Shown here: one piece after another, positions 40,144 through 50,436 of the stretch | Numbering within the stretch: the stretch's first letter is position 1 | Layout of the letters: the number at the start of each line of letters is the position of its first letter | Assembly (NCBI GenBank): GCA_004557125.1 | Contig: SFET01000006.1 | Span: forward strand, 1 to 64,000 | From: Clostridiales bacterium | Lineage (GTDB): Bacteria > Bacillota > Clostridia > Christensenellales > Aristaeellaceae | DNA length: 64,000 nucleotides | Direction of reading: 5' to 3' | Notes under the pieces: generated by a model | What the model was told of the DNA's origin: nothing | The model's database searches: none | The model's input: the letters and a program-made list of their open reading frames with translations, nothing else | Made by a program: the position numbers and the translations under genes

Positions 40144-41541
40144 TCACTCACCCTTTTTCGCCTTTTCCACGGCCTCGTCGATGGTCCCGACGAAGAGGAA
40201 CGCACTCTCGGGCAGGTCGTCGTGCTTGCCCTCGCAGATCTCCTTGAAGCCGCGGATGGTCTCCTTCAGGGGCACGTAGCGGCCCTCCATGCCGGTGAAC
40301 TGCTCCGCAACCGAGAAGGGCTGGCTCAGGAAGCGCTGCACCTTGCGGGCGCGCGCCACGATCTTCTTGTCCTCGTCGGACAGTTCGTCCATGCCCATGA
40401 TGGCGATGATGTCCTGCAGCTCGCGGTAGCGCTGGAGGATGGACTGCACCTGACGCGCCACGTTGTAGTGCTCCTGGCCCACGATCTCGGGGGTCAGGAT
40501 GCGGCTGGTGGAATCCAGCGGGTCAACCGCCGGATAGATGCCCTGGGATGCGATGTTACGGGACAGAACCGTGGTCGCGTCCAGATGGGCGAAGGTGGTG
40601 GCCGGGGCTGGGTCGGTCAGGTCGTCCGCAGGGACGTAGACCGCCTGCACAGAGGTGATGGAGCCGGACTTGGTGGAGGTGATGCGCTCCTGCAGCGCGC
40701 CCATCTCGGTGGCCAGCGTGGGCTGGTAGCCGACGGCGGAGGGCATGCGGCCCAGCAGTGCGGAAACCTCGCTGCCCGCCTGGGTGAAGCGGAAGATGTT
40801 GTCGATGAACAGCAGCACGTCCTGCTTGCCCTCATCGCGGAAGTACTCCGCCATGGTCAGGCCCGACAGCGCCACGCGCATGCGGGCTCCCGGCGGCTCG
40901 TTCATCTGGCCGTAGACCAGCGCGGTCTTGGAGAGAACGCCGCTCTCCTTCATTTCGTTGTAGAAGTCGTTGCCCTCGCGGGAGCGCTCGCCGACGCCGG
41001 CGAACACGGAAAGTCCGCTGTGCTCCTTGGCGATGTTGTTGATCAGCTCCATGATCAGCACGGTCTTGCCCACGCCTGCGCCGCCGAACAGGCCGATCTT
41101 GCCGCCCTTGGCGTAGGGCGCGATCAGGTCGACGACCTTGATGCCCGTCTCCAGGATCTCCGTGGTGCCCTCCTGCTCGTCGTAGGCGGGCGCGGGGCGG
41201 TGGATGGGCCACTCGGGCGCGCCCTCCGGGGCCGGGAAGCCGTCGATGGGGTCGCCCAGCAGGTTGAACATGCGGCCCAGGCACTTCTCGCCCACCGGCA
41301 CCGAGATCGGCGCGCCGGTGTCCACGGCCTCCAGGCCGCGGCGCAGGCCGTCGGTGGAGTTCATGGCGATGCAGCGCACCACATTGTCGCCCACGTGCTG
41401 CGCGACCTCGGCGGTGATCACCCTGCCCTCGTATTCGATTTCAATCGCATTGAGCAGGTTCGGCAGGTCGCCGCTGTCGAAGCGGATGTCCAGAACCGGA
41501 CCGATGACCTGCACCACTCTGCCTGTATTCTTGTTTGCCAT
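40144..41541 (-). CDS. atpD: ATP synthase beta subunit
   Basis: 465-residue catalytic subunit of F1. Walker A is GGAGVGKTVLIMELINN, the catalytic glutamate is in GVGERSREGNDFY, Walker B is DVLLFIDNIFRF, and ALLGRMPSAVGYQPTLATEMG is the signature. One base separates it from atpG upstream, and two bases from atpC. Confidence 0.98.
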   Translation of the reverse strand: MANKNTGRVVQVIGPVLDIRFDSGDLPNLLNAIEIEYEGRVITAEVAQHVGDNVVRCIAMNSTDGLRRGLEAVDTGAPISVPVGEKCLGRMFNLLGDPIDGFPAPEGAPEWPIHRPAPAYDEQEGTTEILETGIKVVDLIAPYAKGGKIGLFGGAGVGKTVLIMELINNIAKEHSGLSVFAGVGERSREGNDFYNEMKESGVLSKTALVYGQMNEPPGARMRVALSGLTMAEYFRDEGKQDVLLFIDNIFRFTQAGSEVSALLGRMPSAVGYQPTLATEMGALQERITSTKSGSITSVQAVYVPADDLTDPAPATTFAHLDATTVLSRNIASQGIYPAVDPLDSTSRILTPEIVGQEHYNVARQVQSILQRYRELQDIIAIMGMDELSDEDKKIVARARKVQRFLSQPFSVAEQFTGMEGRYVPLKETIRGFKEICEGKHDDLPESAFLFVGTIDEAVEKAKKGE

Positions 41542-41542
41542 G

Positions 41543-42397
41543 TCAAATCTCCTCGTTTTCGCTCTCCGCGCCTGCGACGATCTCCGTCAGCTCCTGGGTG
41601 ATCGATGCCTGGCGCGCGCGGTTGTAGCGCAGATTCAAATCCTCTATCATCTCGCCGGCGTTCTTGGTGGCGGCGTCCATGGCGACGCGGCGCGCCGCCT
41701 GTTCGCTGGCCACGGAATCGCAGGTGGCCGCAAAGATCATGCCCGCCAGATAGTCCGGCATGGCCAGTTTGAGCAGCGCCTCCGGGCCGGGTTCAAAGAT
41801 CATCTGCCGCGCGCCGGAATCCGGTTCCTCCATGGAGACCGGGATCAGCCGCACGCTGCGGGCTGTCTGGGTCAGCACCGACACAAAGCCGGTGTACACC
41901 AGCTGCACCTCGTCGATCTCGCCCTGCTCGAAGCGGTTCAGGATCTCCTGCGCCATGCAGCGGCAGTCGTCCATGGTCACTCCCTCGGCCTTTTCGGGGC
42001 CAGGCAGAACCTCCGCGCCCTGAATGCTGAAGTATTCCCGGGCTTTTCGGCCGATGGGAAGCGCGCAGTAGGGCGCGTCCGCAAGCTCCGTGCGGATCAG
42101 CTTGAACACGTTTGCATTGTAGCTGCCCGCCAGGCCGCGATCGCCTGCGATGACCACGATGCAGCGCTTCTTCAGTTCACGCCCGGTGAGCAGCTCGCTC
42201 TTGCAGCCGGTGTTGTGGGACGCGATGTCCGCGATGGTGTCGCGGGCGATTTCCAGATAGGGCCGACTGGCCTCCATGCGCGCTCGCGCAGAGCGCAGCT
42301 TGGAGGAGGCCACCAGCTGCATCGCCTTCGTGATCTGCATCGTGCTGCTGACGCTCTTGATGCGAAGGCGGATGTCCTTCATCGATGCACCGGCCAT
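41543..42397 (-). CDS. atpG: ATP synthase gamma subunit
   Basis: 284-residue rotor shaft. The N-terminal coiled coil is MKDIRLRIKSVSSTMQITKAMQLVASSKLR, and the C-terminal helix ends NLRYNRARQASITQELTEIVAGAE. GGAGGCG stands 7 bases before the ATG at 42397. Three bases after atpA. Confidence 0.97.
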   Translation of the reverse strand: MAGASMKDIRLRIKSVSSTMQITKAMQLVASSKLRSARARMEASRPYLEIARDTIADIASHNTGCKSELLTGRELKKRCIVVIAGDRGLAGSYNANVFKLIRTELADAPYCALPIGRKAREYFSIQGAEVLPGPEKAEGVTMDDCRCMAQEILNRFEQGEIDEVQLVYTGFVSVLTQTARSVRLIPVSMEEPDSGARQMIFEPGPEALLKLAMPDYLAGMIFAATCDSVASEQAARRVAMDAATKNAGEMIEDLNLRYNRARQASITQELTEIVAGAESENEEI

Positions 42398-42400
42398 AGC

Positions 42401-43930
<1,530 letters not shown>

Positions 43931-43935
43931 CTCAA

Positions 43936-44484
43936 TCAGGCCTCCCTTCCTTCGGTTTCCATGAGGCTGCGCCGCATGCGATCCAGGCGCGTGCGGATGG
44001 AGTTGTCGTACCTGCGGCCCTCCAGATCCACGCGCAGACCGCCGATGAGCTGTGCGTCCACATTCAGATGCAGCACGACCTGCTTGCCGGAGAGCTCCTC
44101 CAGCTTCGCCTTCAGCGCCGCCTGCTGCGCTTCGTCCAATTCGGATGCGCTGGTGACCTGGGCTTCTGCGATGCCGTAGGCCTCGTTGTAGCGCATGCGG
44201 AAGAAATCCGCGCACTCGATAAAGAGACGCATGGCGCCGCGCTCGGTCAGCAGCTTCAGATAGTTGAGCAGGTAGGCGTGCACGCGGCCGGAAAAGGCCT
44301 CGTCCAGCAGCGCCTTGCGCTTCTCAATCTCGATGTTGCGCGCATCCAGAAGCGCGATGTACTCCGGCTGCTCCCGGAAGCAGGCGACGAGCATCTGGAG
44401 CTGCTGCTCCATTTCCTGCGCGATGCCCTCCTCCGTGGCGAGCTCAAACAGCGCATTTCCATATTCTCTGGCAAAATGCGTCAC
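43936..44484 (-). CDS. atpH: ATP synthase delta subunit
   Basis: 182-residue peripheral-stalk cap. The N-terminal REYGNALFELATEEG and the C-terminal ELSGKQVVLHLNVDAQLIGGLRVDL are typical. A GTG start (44484) overlaps the atpF stop (GTGA). Confidence 0.94.
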   Translation of the reverse strand: MTHFAREYGNALFELATEEGIAQEMEQQLQMLVACFREQPEYIALLDARNIEIEKRKALLDEAFSGRVHAYLLNYLKLLTERGAMRLFIECADFFRMRYNEAYGIAEAQVTSASELDEAQQAALKAKLEELSGKQVVLHLNVDAQLIGGLRVDLEGRRYDNSIRTRLDRMRRSLMETEGREA

Positions 44485-44984
44485 TTGTCATCCCCCGCAT
44501 TCCGGATAAAATCCTCCACCAGATCGGCCTGATCGGCGCCGTTGATCTCGCGGCCCACCATCTGCTCGGCAATGTCCACCGCCAGGCCGGAGATGTCGCT
44601 GCGCAGCTCGGCGTAGGCCTTGCGCTTCTCCTGGGCAATCTCGCCCTCGGCCTTCTTGATGATGTAGCTGGCCTGTCTGTGCGCGCCGCCCACGATCTCG
44701 TCGCCCTTGCGGTTGGCCTCATCCACGGCGCTGCGTACCAGGCGATCCGCCTCGTCGCGGGCCGTCGCCATGCGCCGGGTGTATTCCTCCTTGAGTTCCG
44801 CCGCGGAACTGCGATCCGCGTCCGCCGCCTCATAGATGCCGTCGATCTCCTGCTGCCGCTTGTCCAGAATATTCTGAACCCGCTGAAACAGGAACTTCTT
44901 CATCAACCACACCAGAAGCAACAGGTTGCCGATCTGAAAGATGATCGTCCACGGCGCGAGCGAAACAAATTGCTGAACTTCCAC
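44481..44984 (-). CDS. atpF: ATP synthase b subunit
   Basis: 167 residues. One N-terminal membrane span (WTIIFQIGNLLLLVWLMKKFLF) is followed by a long charged helix forming the peripheral stalk (QEIDGIYEAADADRSSAAEL onward). Confidence 0.95.
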   Translation of the reverse strand: MEVQQFVSLAPWTIIFQIGNLLLLVWLMKKFLFQRVQNILDKRQQEIDGIYEAADADRSSAAELKEEYTRRMATARDEADRLVRSAVDEANRKGDEIVGGAHRQASYIIKKAEGEIAQEKRKAYAELRSDISGLAVDIAEQMVGREINGADQADLVEDFIRNAGDDK

Positions 44985-45020
44985 GCTCTATTTCCTCCCG
45001 TTGCGTATTGCCGTAGTGAA

Positions 45021-45269
45021 TCAGGTGAGCGGCTTTACAAACAGCAGGATCAGCGCGATGATCAGGGAATAGATACCGGTGGTCTCCGCAACCGCGCAGC
45101 CCAGCAGCATCGTGGAAGTGACCTCGCCCTTGCACTCCGGCTGGCGGCCGATGGCCTCCAGCGCCTTGCTGACGGCGATACCTTCGCCGATACCGGGGCC
45201 GAGACCTGCGATCATCGCAAGACCTGCGCCAATTGCACTGCAGCCGAGAATGAATCCATTGTCCGTCAT
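45021..45269 (-). CDS. atpE: ATP synthase c subunit, two-carboxylate Na+-type
   Basis: 82-residue proteolipid hairpin that forms the ion-driven rotor ring. The ion-binding residues are E29 in helix 1 (GPGIGEGIA) and E62-T63-T64 with Y67 in helix 2 (AVAETTGIYSL). The Glu-Thr-Thr...Tyr pattern is that of Na+-binding rings. A glutamate in place of the usual helix-1 glutamine gives the two-carboxylate site known from Fusobacterium nucleatum. Na+ coupling is therefore likely, though not proven by sequence. Confidence 0.96.
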   Translation of the reverse strand: MTDNGFILGCSAIGAGLAMIAGLGPGIGEGIAVSKALEAIGRQPECKGEVTSTMLLGCAVAETTGIYSLIIALILLFVKPLT

Positions 45270-45311
45270 GTTTGTTTCCTCCTACTTTGTTGTCAATTGT
45301 TGTTTATGTCA

Positions 45312-46058
45312 TTATTCCTCGCATGCAAGCTTGATGTACATCATCGTGAGCATGCAGAAGATGAATGCCTGAAGTACGCTGGTAAAGAGGTCGAAGTAGA
45401 TCGACAGGATCGCCGGGATGCCCAGCTGGAAGATGGGAATCAGGCTGAGCACCTCGCCCACCACGCCGGGAATCAGCCCCAGGATGCCCGAGGACAGCGC
45501 CGCCAGGCCACCGTAGAGCAGCAGCGTCACCACCGAGCCGGAGGCGATGTTGCCGAAGAGACGGAAGGCCATGGAGATGGGCGTGGCCACCTCGCTGATC
45601 ATGTTGAGAGGCGTCATGATGAACACCGGCTGGGTGAAGCCCTTGAGGTAGCCGCCGATGTGCTGGGTGCGGATCTTGTAGTAGGTGATCACCACGAACA
45701 CCAGCACCGCCCAGCCCACACAGGTGGACAGGTCGCCCGTGGGCGAGAACATGCCCACCATGCTGATCAGGCTCGAGAGCATCGCCAGCGAGAACAGTGC
45801 GCCGATGAACGGCACGTACTGCATGAAGCGCTCGCCCATATTGTTCTTCACCAGGTTTTTGACCATACCCACCACGTATTCGGCCACGACCTGGCGCTTG
45901 GTGCGGGCGTGCACCTGCATGCCATGGGTCAGAAAGAGGCACAGGCCCACGATCAGCGCCATCACGATCCAGGTATTGACGATGGTCTCCGTGATCGGAA
46001 TTTCCCCGAAGACCGGTATTTTGAATAAAACCTTTGCGCCTGTAACTTCCAGATTCAT
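45312..46058 (-). CDS. atpB: ATP synthase a subunit
   Basis: 248-residue stator membrane subunit with about five spans. The essential arginine lies in ISMAFRLFGNIASG, and helix 5 is IPIFQLGIPAILSIYFDLFTSVLQAFIFCMLTMMYI. GGAGAGA precedes ATG 46058, which overlaps the atpI stop (ATGA). Confidence 0.97.
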   Translation of the reverse strand: MNLEVTGAKVLFKIPVFGEIPITETIVNTWIVMALIVGLCLFLTHGMQVHARTKRQVVAEYVVGMVKNLVKNNMGERFMQYVPFIGALFSLAMLSSLISMVGMFSPTGDLSTCVGWAVLVFVVITYYKIRTQHIGGYLKGFTQPVFIMTPLNMISEVATPISMAFRLFGNIASGSVVTLLLYGGLAALSSGILGLIPGVVGEVLSLIPIFQLGIPAILSIYFDLFTSVLQAFIFCMLTMMYIKLACEE

Positions 46059-46498
46059 TTTATCTCTCCACTTCCCTTGACGCTGCGCACCCGCTTGAAC
46101 ACATCCATCGCCATGATGGTGATCCTGGGGAAGATCAGCGGCAAAAAGCATGCGATCCAGTTGAGCTTCAGCACGGCGATGCCCACGATCAGCAGGCCCG
46201 CGCCCAGCAGCATCCGCAGCGAGTAGCTGCGACGCATCCACAGCTTTGCCAGCTTGACCGCGTCCGGATCCTGCTTTTCATCCTCCTGCGCCTTCGCACT
46301 CTCCGCGATGCGCTGCACGGTAATTCCCAGGAAAAAGAAGTTTGCCACGGCCAGCACGCAGCCATACAGCGCGCCCAGCAGCACATTCAGCCGAAAGTGC
46401 CCCACAATGGCGAACACCGCCAGCATCACTGCCGTCATTACGAGTGTCCCGATTGCAATATGCCCGGTTTCCTTACGAACTGCCTCCTGCGGCTTCAT
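46055..46498 (-). CDS. atpI: ATP synthase subunit I (AtpI)
   Basis: 147-residue, four-span membrane protein at the head of the atp operon, thought to help assemble the c-ring. Two N-terminal spans (IGTLVMTAVMLAVFAIVG; LNVLLGALYGCVLAVANFFFLG) and two after a charged loop (RMLLGAGLLIVGIAVLKL; ACFLPLIFPRITIMAMD). The start at 46498 follows AAGGTGA. Gene order I-B-E-F-H-A-G-D-C is canonical. Confidence 0.9.
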   Translation of the reverse strand: MKPQEAVRKETGHIAIGTLVMTAVMLAVFAIVGHFRLNVLLGALYGCVLAVANFFFLGITVQRIAESAKAQEDEKQDPDAVKLAKLWMRRSYSLRMLLGAGLLIVGIAVLKLNWIACFLPLIFPRITIMAMDVFKRVRSVKGSGEIK

Positions 46499-46708
46499 AG
46501 TTTTCACCTTCACGCTCGCCAAGAATTCGCTAATTTTGCATACCTGATTAAATTTCGCGCCCCGTCACTTTTTTCCTCTCAAATTGCCGCCTCCTCTCAA
46601 ATTTTACAAAACCCCCAAAGATTGCCGGCCGTACAGCGCAGTCTTTACGCAATTGCAGCAAGAGGGCGCATCCCGCAAGCGGACTGCGCCCTCTCATTCC
46701 GGTTGACA
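46499..46708 (-). promoter_or_regulatory. ATP synthase operon upstream region
   Basis: Contains the hairpin AGAGGGCGCA/TGCGCCCTCT (46661-46694) that ends ssb, then about 160 bases upstream of atpI. A direct repeat CCTCTCAAATT occurs at about 46576 and 46593 (plus strand). I find no consensus promoter. The operon may use a weak promoter or readthrough. Confidence 0.4.
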
Positions 46709-47404
46709 TCAGTTGTGCAGCATTTCCTCGTGCCTGTGCGGATTCAATCCCTCCCCACGGACCATGCCCGGCGCAGGAAACCCCGCGTCCAGCTCCCCGT
46801 TCGCCGCCTCCAGCGTGAAGGCCGAGACCTCGTAGGCGTTGCGGGTCATGTACTCGCCGTTTTCCATCAGCTTTTGGTACTCCCGGGACTGCAGCCGCCC
46901 GGTGAGCCGGATGCGATCCCCCACCTGGAAGCGCGATGCGTACTGGGCGTTGCGGCCCCAGGCGATGCAGGGAATGTAATCGCTCTTGCCGAAGGCCCGG
47001 TTGACCGCCAGCATCATGTCGCAGATCTCCCGGCCAAAGGGTGTGGATCGGTAGATTGGCGGCTTGCACAGCACGCCCACCAGAGTGACCTTGTTCATGG
47101 TGTCGTTTTCCTGGGTCTCGGAGATGCTCTGCACGAACAGCGTGACCATCAGCCTTCCGCTGCCCTCCACCACCTTGTTGTACGAGCGCACCTGGCCGGT
47201 CATCAGCATCAGGCGGTCGCGATCCACCTGCGTCACGGCCAGCAGCTTGCCGGGAATCGTGACCGGCAGTCGGTCCACCGCTCCGGACAGGCGCTTCACC
47301 AGCAGCGTGCCGGTGTAGAAGGGTTCGTTCATCACCTCGTGGCTGTGTTCCAGTTTGTCCTCCAGGCGGCCTGCGGCTACAATTCGATTGTTGGGATTTT
47401 CCAT
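46709..47404 (-). CDS. ssb: Single-stranded DNA-binding protein with two OB-fold domains
   Basis: 231 residues. The first part (about 1-100: NRIVAAGRLEDKLEHSHEV, GRLMVTLFVQSI) and the second (about 103-200: NKVTLVGVLCKPPIYRSTPFGREICDMMLAVNRAFGKSDYIPCIAWG) both look like SSB OB folds; the second is the clearer. Tandem-domain SSBs of this size occur in Clostridia. The acidic C-terminal tip (DDDIPF) that recruits repair proteins is missing, the end being EEMLHN. It may be a specialised second SSB rather than the replicative one. Confidence 0.85.
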   Translation of the reverse strand: MENPNNRIVAAGRLEDKLEHSHEVMNEPFYTGTLLVKRLSGAVDRLPVTIPGKLLAVTQVDRDRLMLMTGQVRSYNKVVEGSGRLMVTLFVQSISETQENDTMNKVTLVGVLCKPPIYRSTPFGREICDMMLAVNRAFGKSDYIPCIAWGRNAQYASRFQVGDRIRLTGRLQSREYQKLMENGEYMTRNAYEVSAFTLEAANGELDAGFPAPGMVRGEGLNPHRHEEMLHN

Positions 47405-47478
47405 GGTATCACCTCTGGTTGATTCAGAATGCGTTTTTACCCTATATTCTATGCAAAATACCCCGGCTTCATTCCGAT

Positions 47479-47718
47479 TTATACCTTCGCCTCCACGAAC
47501 CAGCGGCCCTCATCCTCGAACAGATAGGTCTCCTTCCCCAGAATGCGCACCGTGTAGCGCACGCCCTGGCCGCCGGCCTTCAGCGCCGCAGCCCGGCGCA
47601 CATCCAGCAGCTTGTCCACCTCGAAGCGCTGTCCATCCTCCCACTCCACCTCCAGTGGGCGCACCCCACCCTGCTCGTCGTGGCGGGCAATCACATTCAC
47701 ATAGACCCTTCGCGCCAT
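47479..47718 (-). CDS. Small conserved protein coupled to the Y-family polymerase
   Basis: 79 residues (ARRVYVNVIARHDEQGGVRPLEVEWEDGQRF...), predicted all-beta, ending FEDEGRWFVEAKV. It lies 6 bases after the polymerase gene, so it is cotranscribed under the LexA box. I know it only as a recurrent companion of Clostridial Y-family polymerases; a role in translesion synthesis is inferred. Confidence 0.7.
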   Translation of the reverse strand: MARRVYVNVIARHDEQGGVRPLEVEWEDGQRFEVDKLLDVRRAAALKAGGQGVRYTVRILGKETYLFEDEGRWFVEAKV

Positions 47719-47724
47719 CGTTCA

Positions 47725-48972
47725 TCATCCTCTCCAGCCCACGGGATGGATCACATGATCGTCCCGCGGATTGATTGCATTCAGCCCCGCATCCGCCAGC
47801 AGGCTCGCACGGCCGATGCTGCCGTGGCCGAAGCGGCGGCGGATGTCCCGCACCGCATCCTCCAGCCCGTAGCGCCGCTGGTTTGCATCCGGGAACATAC
47901 AGATCTGCTGGTTGCCGCCCTGCATCTCCAGACAGGACACGCTCACGCCCAGGCTGCGGATGGGCCGATCCCAGCGGTATCGTTCCCGGAACAGCGCCTG
48001 CGCATGCGCCGCGATGTCCCGGGAGAGCGCCGTGGGCGCGGAGATCTTCCGCTGACAGGACAGGCTGTGCAGCTCGCAGTCGCGCACGTACAGCGTAATC
48101 ACGCTGCCCCGCAGGTTCTGCACCCGCAGCCGCTCCGCCACGCTCTCCGAGAGCAGCAGAAGCACCAGGTGCACGTCGTGATCGTCCACCAGATCCCTCG
48201 GCGTGGTGGTGCTGTTGCCCACCGACTTCACCTGCGCCGCCTCGTCCACCGACATCACCGGCGAACAATCGTTGCCCCGGGCAAAGTTCCAGATCATCTC
48301 CCCGTTCTTGCCCATGGCATAGCGCAGCGCATTCGGATCGCAGTTGGCCAGATCGCCGATGGTGCGGATGTTGCGGCTGTTCAGTCTGCGCTTCGTGGCC
48401 GGGCCGACGAACAGCAGCTCCTCCACCGGCAGCGGCCACACCTTCTGCCGGAAGTTCTCCGGCGTGATCACCGTGGTCGCGTCCGGCTTCTTCATGTCCG
48501 AGCCCAGCTTGGCGAAGATCTTGTTGAAGGACACCCCCACCGACACCGTAAGCCCCAGCTCCTCCTTCGCCCGACGGCGCAGCTCATCCGCGATCTCCTC
48601 GCCGCTCCTGGCATGGCCCGTCACGTCCAGCCAGGCCTCGTCCAGACCGAAGGGCTCGATGTAGTCGGTGTAGTCGGCATAGATCTGCCGCATCATCTTT
48701 GAAAAGCGCATGTAGCGCTTGAAGTTCGGCGGAAGCACCTGCAACCCCGGGCACTTCTGCCGCGCCTGCCAGATGGCCTCCCCCGTCTTGACGCCCATGC
48801 GCTTGGCCAGATCGTTCTTCGCCAGCACGATGCCGTGGCGCGCCTCCGGATCGCCGCACACCGCCAGCGGCACCTTGCGCAGCTCGGGGTTGTACACGCA
48901 CTCCACGCTTGCATAGAAGTTGTTCAGATCGCTGTGCAGTATGGTTCGCACGCGCCTCACCGCCTTTTTCAT
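47725..48972 (-). CDS. dinB: Y-family translesion DNA polymerase (DinB/UmuC type)
   Basis: 415 residues. The catalytic motifs are HSDLNNFYASVE (metal-binding Asp) and EPFGLDEAWLDVTG with SVGVSFNKIFAKLGSDMKKP, and the little-finger domain follows KISAPTALSRDI. It bypasses damaged template bases. The ATG at 48972 lacks a clear ribosome binding site; GTG 48951 is an alternative. The promoter at 49001-49028 and the LexA box at 48979-48992 place it in the SOS regulon. Confidence 0.94.
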   Translation of the reverse strand: MKKAVRRVRTILHSDLNNFYASVECVYNPELRKVPLAVCGDPEARHGIVLAKNDLAKRMGVKTGEAIWQARQKCPGLQVLPPNFKRYMRFSKMMRQIYADYTDYIEPFGLDEAWLDVTGHARSGEEIADELRRRAKEELGLTVSVGVSFNKIFAKLGSDMKKPDATTVITPENFRQKVWPLPVEELLFVGPATKRRLNSRNIRTIGDLANCDPNALRYAMGKNGEMIWNFARGNDCSPVMSVDEAAQVKSVGNSTTTPRDLVDDHDVHLVLLLLSESVAERLRVQNLRGSVITLYVRDCELHSLSCQRKISAPTALSRDIAAHAQALFRERYRWDRPIRSLGVSVSCLEMQGGNQQICMFPDANQRRYGLEDAVRDIRRRFGHGSIGRASLLADAGLNAINPRDDHVIHPVGWRG

Positions 48973-48978
48973 GCATTG

Positions 48979-49028
48979 CGAACATTTGTTCGATATTTAT
49001 ATTATAGCACAGATGTTCGAAAAAGCAA
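48979..49028 (-). promoter_or_regulatory. SOS (LexA) box and promoter of dinB
   Basis: CGAAC-ATTT-GTTCG (48979-48992) is a perfect inverted repeat fitting the Bacillus-type SOS box. Minus-strand TTGCTT (49023-49028), 16-base spacer and TATAAT (49001-49006) form the promoter. The box covers the transcription start. Confidence 0.85.
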
Positions 49029-49077
49029 TCGAACGCAGGATTAAATCGCACAGGTGGAATTGCGGCGCAAATCGCCC

Positions 49078-49106
49078 TTGTGAATGGCCCGAAATGATGC
49101 TATAAT
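49078..49106 (+). promoter_or_regulatory. Promoter of the DNA methyltransferase
   Basis: TTGTGA (49078-49083), 17-base spacer, TATAAT (49101-49106). Confidence 0.75.
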
Positions 49107-49136
49107 GGTGGAAGTGATTGACTGGGAGGATGTTGC

Positions 49137-50408
49137 ATGGAGCCAAGGAGAGTTGCCGTTGCGCGCGAGATGCACGAGGGAAGCGGTTCGAAGGGGTGCT
49201 TTCTGCTCTGTGACGTACTGCAGGGCCTGGATGCGCTGATGGATGCGCAGGAAGGACAGATCAAGCTGATCTACCTAGATCCGCCGTTCCAGACGGGCGA
49301 GAAGTTCACGATGCGCGTGCGCGTGGGTGAAGCGGACTGGAAGGCGGGCAGGGGTTCCCTCGAGCTGGAGACCTTCAGCGATGCGATGAGCCGGGCGCAG
49401 TTTCTGGATCTGATGCGCGCGGTGCTCACGCGCTGCCATAGGCTGCTGCGCAGCGACGGCATGCTGTTTCTGCACATCGACTATCGCACCCACCCCTACC
49501 TGCGGCTGATGATGGATGAGATCTTCGGCGAGGACAACTTCCTCAACGAGATCATCTGGGTCTATCAGTCCGGCGGGCGGTCGCTGAAGCACTTCAGCCG
49601 CAAGCACGACGTAATCCTGTTCTACCGCAAGTCGGCGCAGTACGACTTCAACGTGGCGGAGGTCATGGCGCCGCCAACGGAGCCGCGCAGCAACCACATG
49701 CGCAGGCACGTGGATCCGGACGGCCGCGTGTACCGCTCCATACGCACCGGCGGACGGGTCTACACCTACTACGACGACGATCCGGTGGCGCCCACCGACG
49801 TGTGGAACGATCTCTCCCACCTGCAGCAGAAAGATCCGGAGCGCACCGGATACGACACCCAGAAGCCGCTCTCGCTCCTGGAGCGCATCGTCAAGTGCGG
49901 CTCCCGCGCGGGCGAGACGGTGCTGGATCCCTTCGCCGGCAGCAGCACCACGCTGGAGGCGGCCCGGCGCTGCGGACGCAACTTCATCGGCATCGACTGC
50001 TGCCCGCTGACGCTGAACATCGCGCGGCGGCGGCTGTTCGGAGCGGAGTACGCGCTGGAGTATCCGCAGTTCGCGGGAAATCCCCTGTGCAGGGCCACGG
50101 CGGTGCCCGGTGTGGGCTTCTATCACGTGGTTCTGGAGCGCTTCGAGCTGGAGGATGGCATTGTGGAGCGCGCGCTCAGCGGCTTGGACGGCGTGGACGC
50201 CTGGTCGGTGGGCTACCTGCGCGACGGTGCCTATGTGGCCATGGCGGAGTCCGTGCGCACCAAGCGCAACCCGGCCCTGCGCGCGGCGCTGGATGCGCCG
50301 GTGTATGCCGGTCAGCTTGCGCTGTGCGTCAGCGACGTCACCGGCCGCTGCTTCTGCTACGAAATTGATCCGGAATCATCCTTATCCGTTAACATTCACG
50401 AGATATAA
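49137..50408 (+). CDS. Orphan DNA methyltransferase (N6-adenine/N4-cytosine, beta class)
   Basis: 423 residues. The catalytic motif IV IYLDPPF (about 46-51) precedes motif I VLDPFAGSSTTLEAA (about 262-275), the order of beta-class enzymes. DTQKPLSLLERIVK is motif X, just before motif I. The about 120-residue tail after GRNFIGIDCC is of unknown function. GGGAGG precedes the ATG. No restriction endonuclease or specificity gene is nearby, so it is likely a solitary methylase with an epigenetic or protective role, or belongs to a mobile remnant. Target sequence unknown. Confidence 0.88.
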   Translation: MEPRRVAVAREMHEGSGSKGCFLLCDVLQGLDALMDAQEGQIKLIYLDPPFQTGEKFTMRVRVGEADWKAGRGSLELETFSDAMSRAQFLDLMRAVLTRCHRLLRSDGMLFLHIDYRTHPYLRLMMDEIFGEDNFLNEIIWVYQSGGRSLKHFSRKHDVILFYRKSAQYDFNVAEVMAPPTEPRSNHMRRHVDPDGRVYRSIRTGGRVYTYYDDDPVAPTDVWNDLSHLQQKDPERTGYDTQKPLSLLERIVKCGSRAGETVLDPFAGSSTTLEAARRCGRNFIGIDCCPLTLNIARRRLFGAEYALEYPQFAGNPLCRATAVPGVGFYHVVLERFELEDGIVERALSGLDGVDAWSVGYLRDGAYVAMAESVRTKRNPALRAALDAPVYAGQLALCVSDVTGRCFCYEIDPESSLSVNIHEI

Positions 50409-50436
50409 TGAGACGATCATATGTGGGAGGGATTCC

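Noticed and set aside
49137..50408. Complete restriction-modification system
   Set aside because: No endonuclease or specificity gene on either side; neighbours are dinB and DUF951/lepB.
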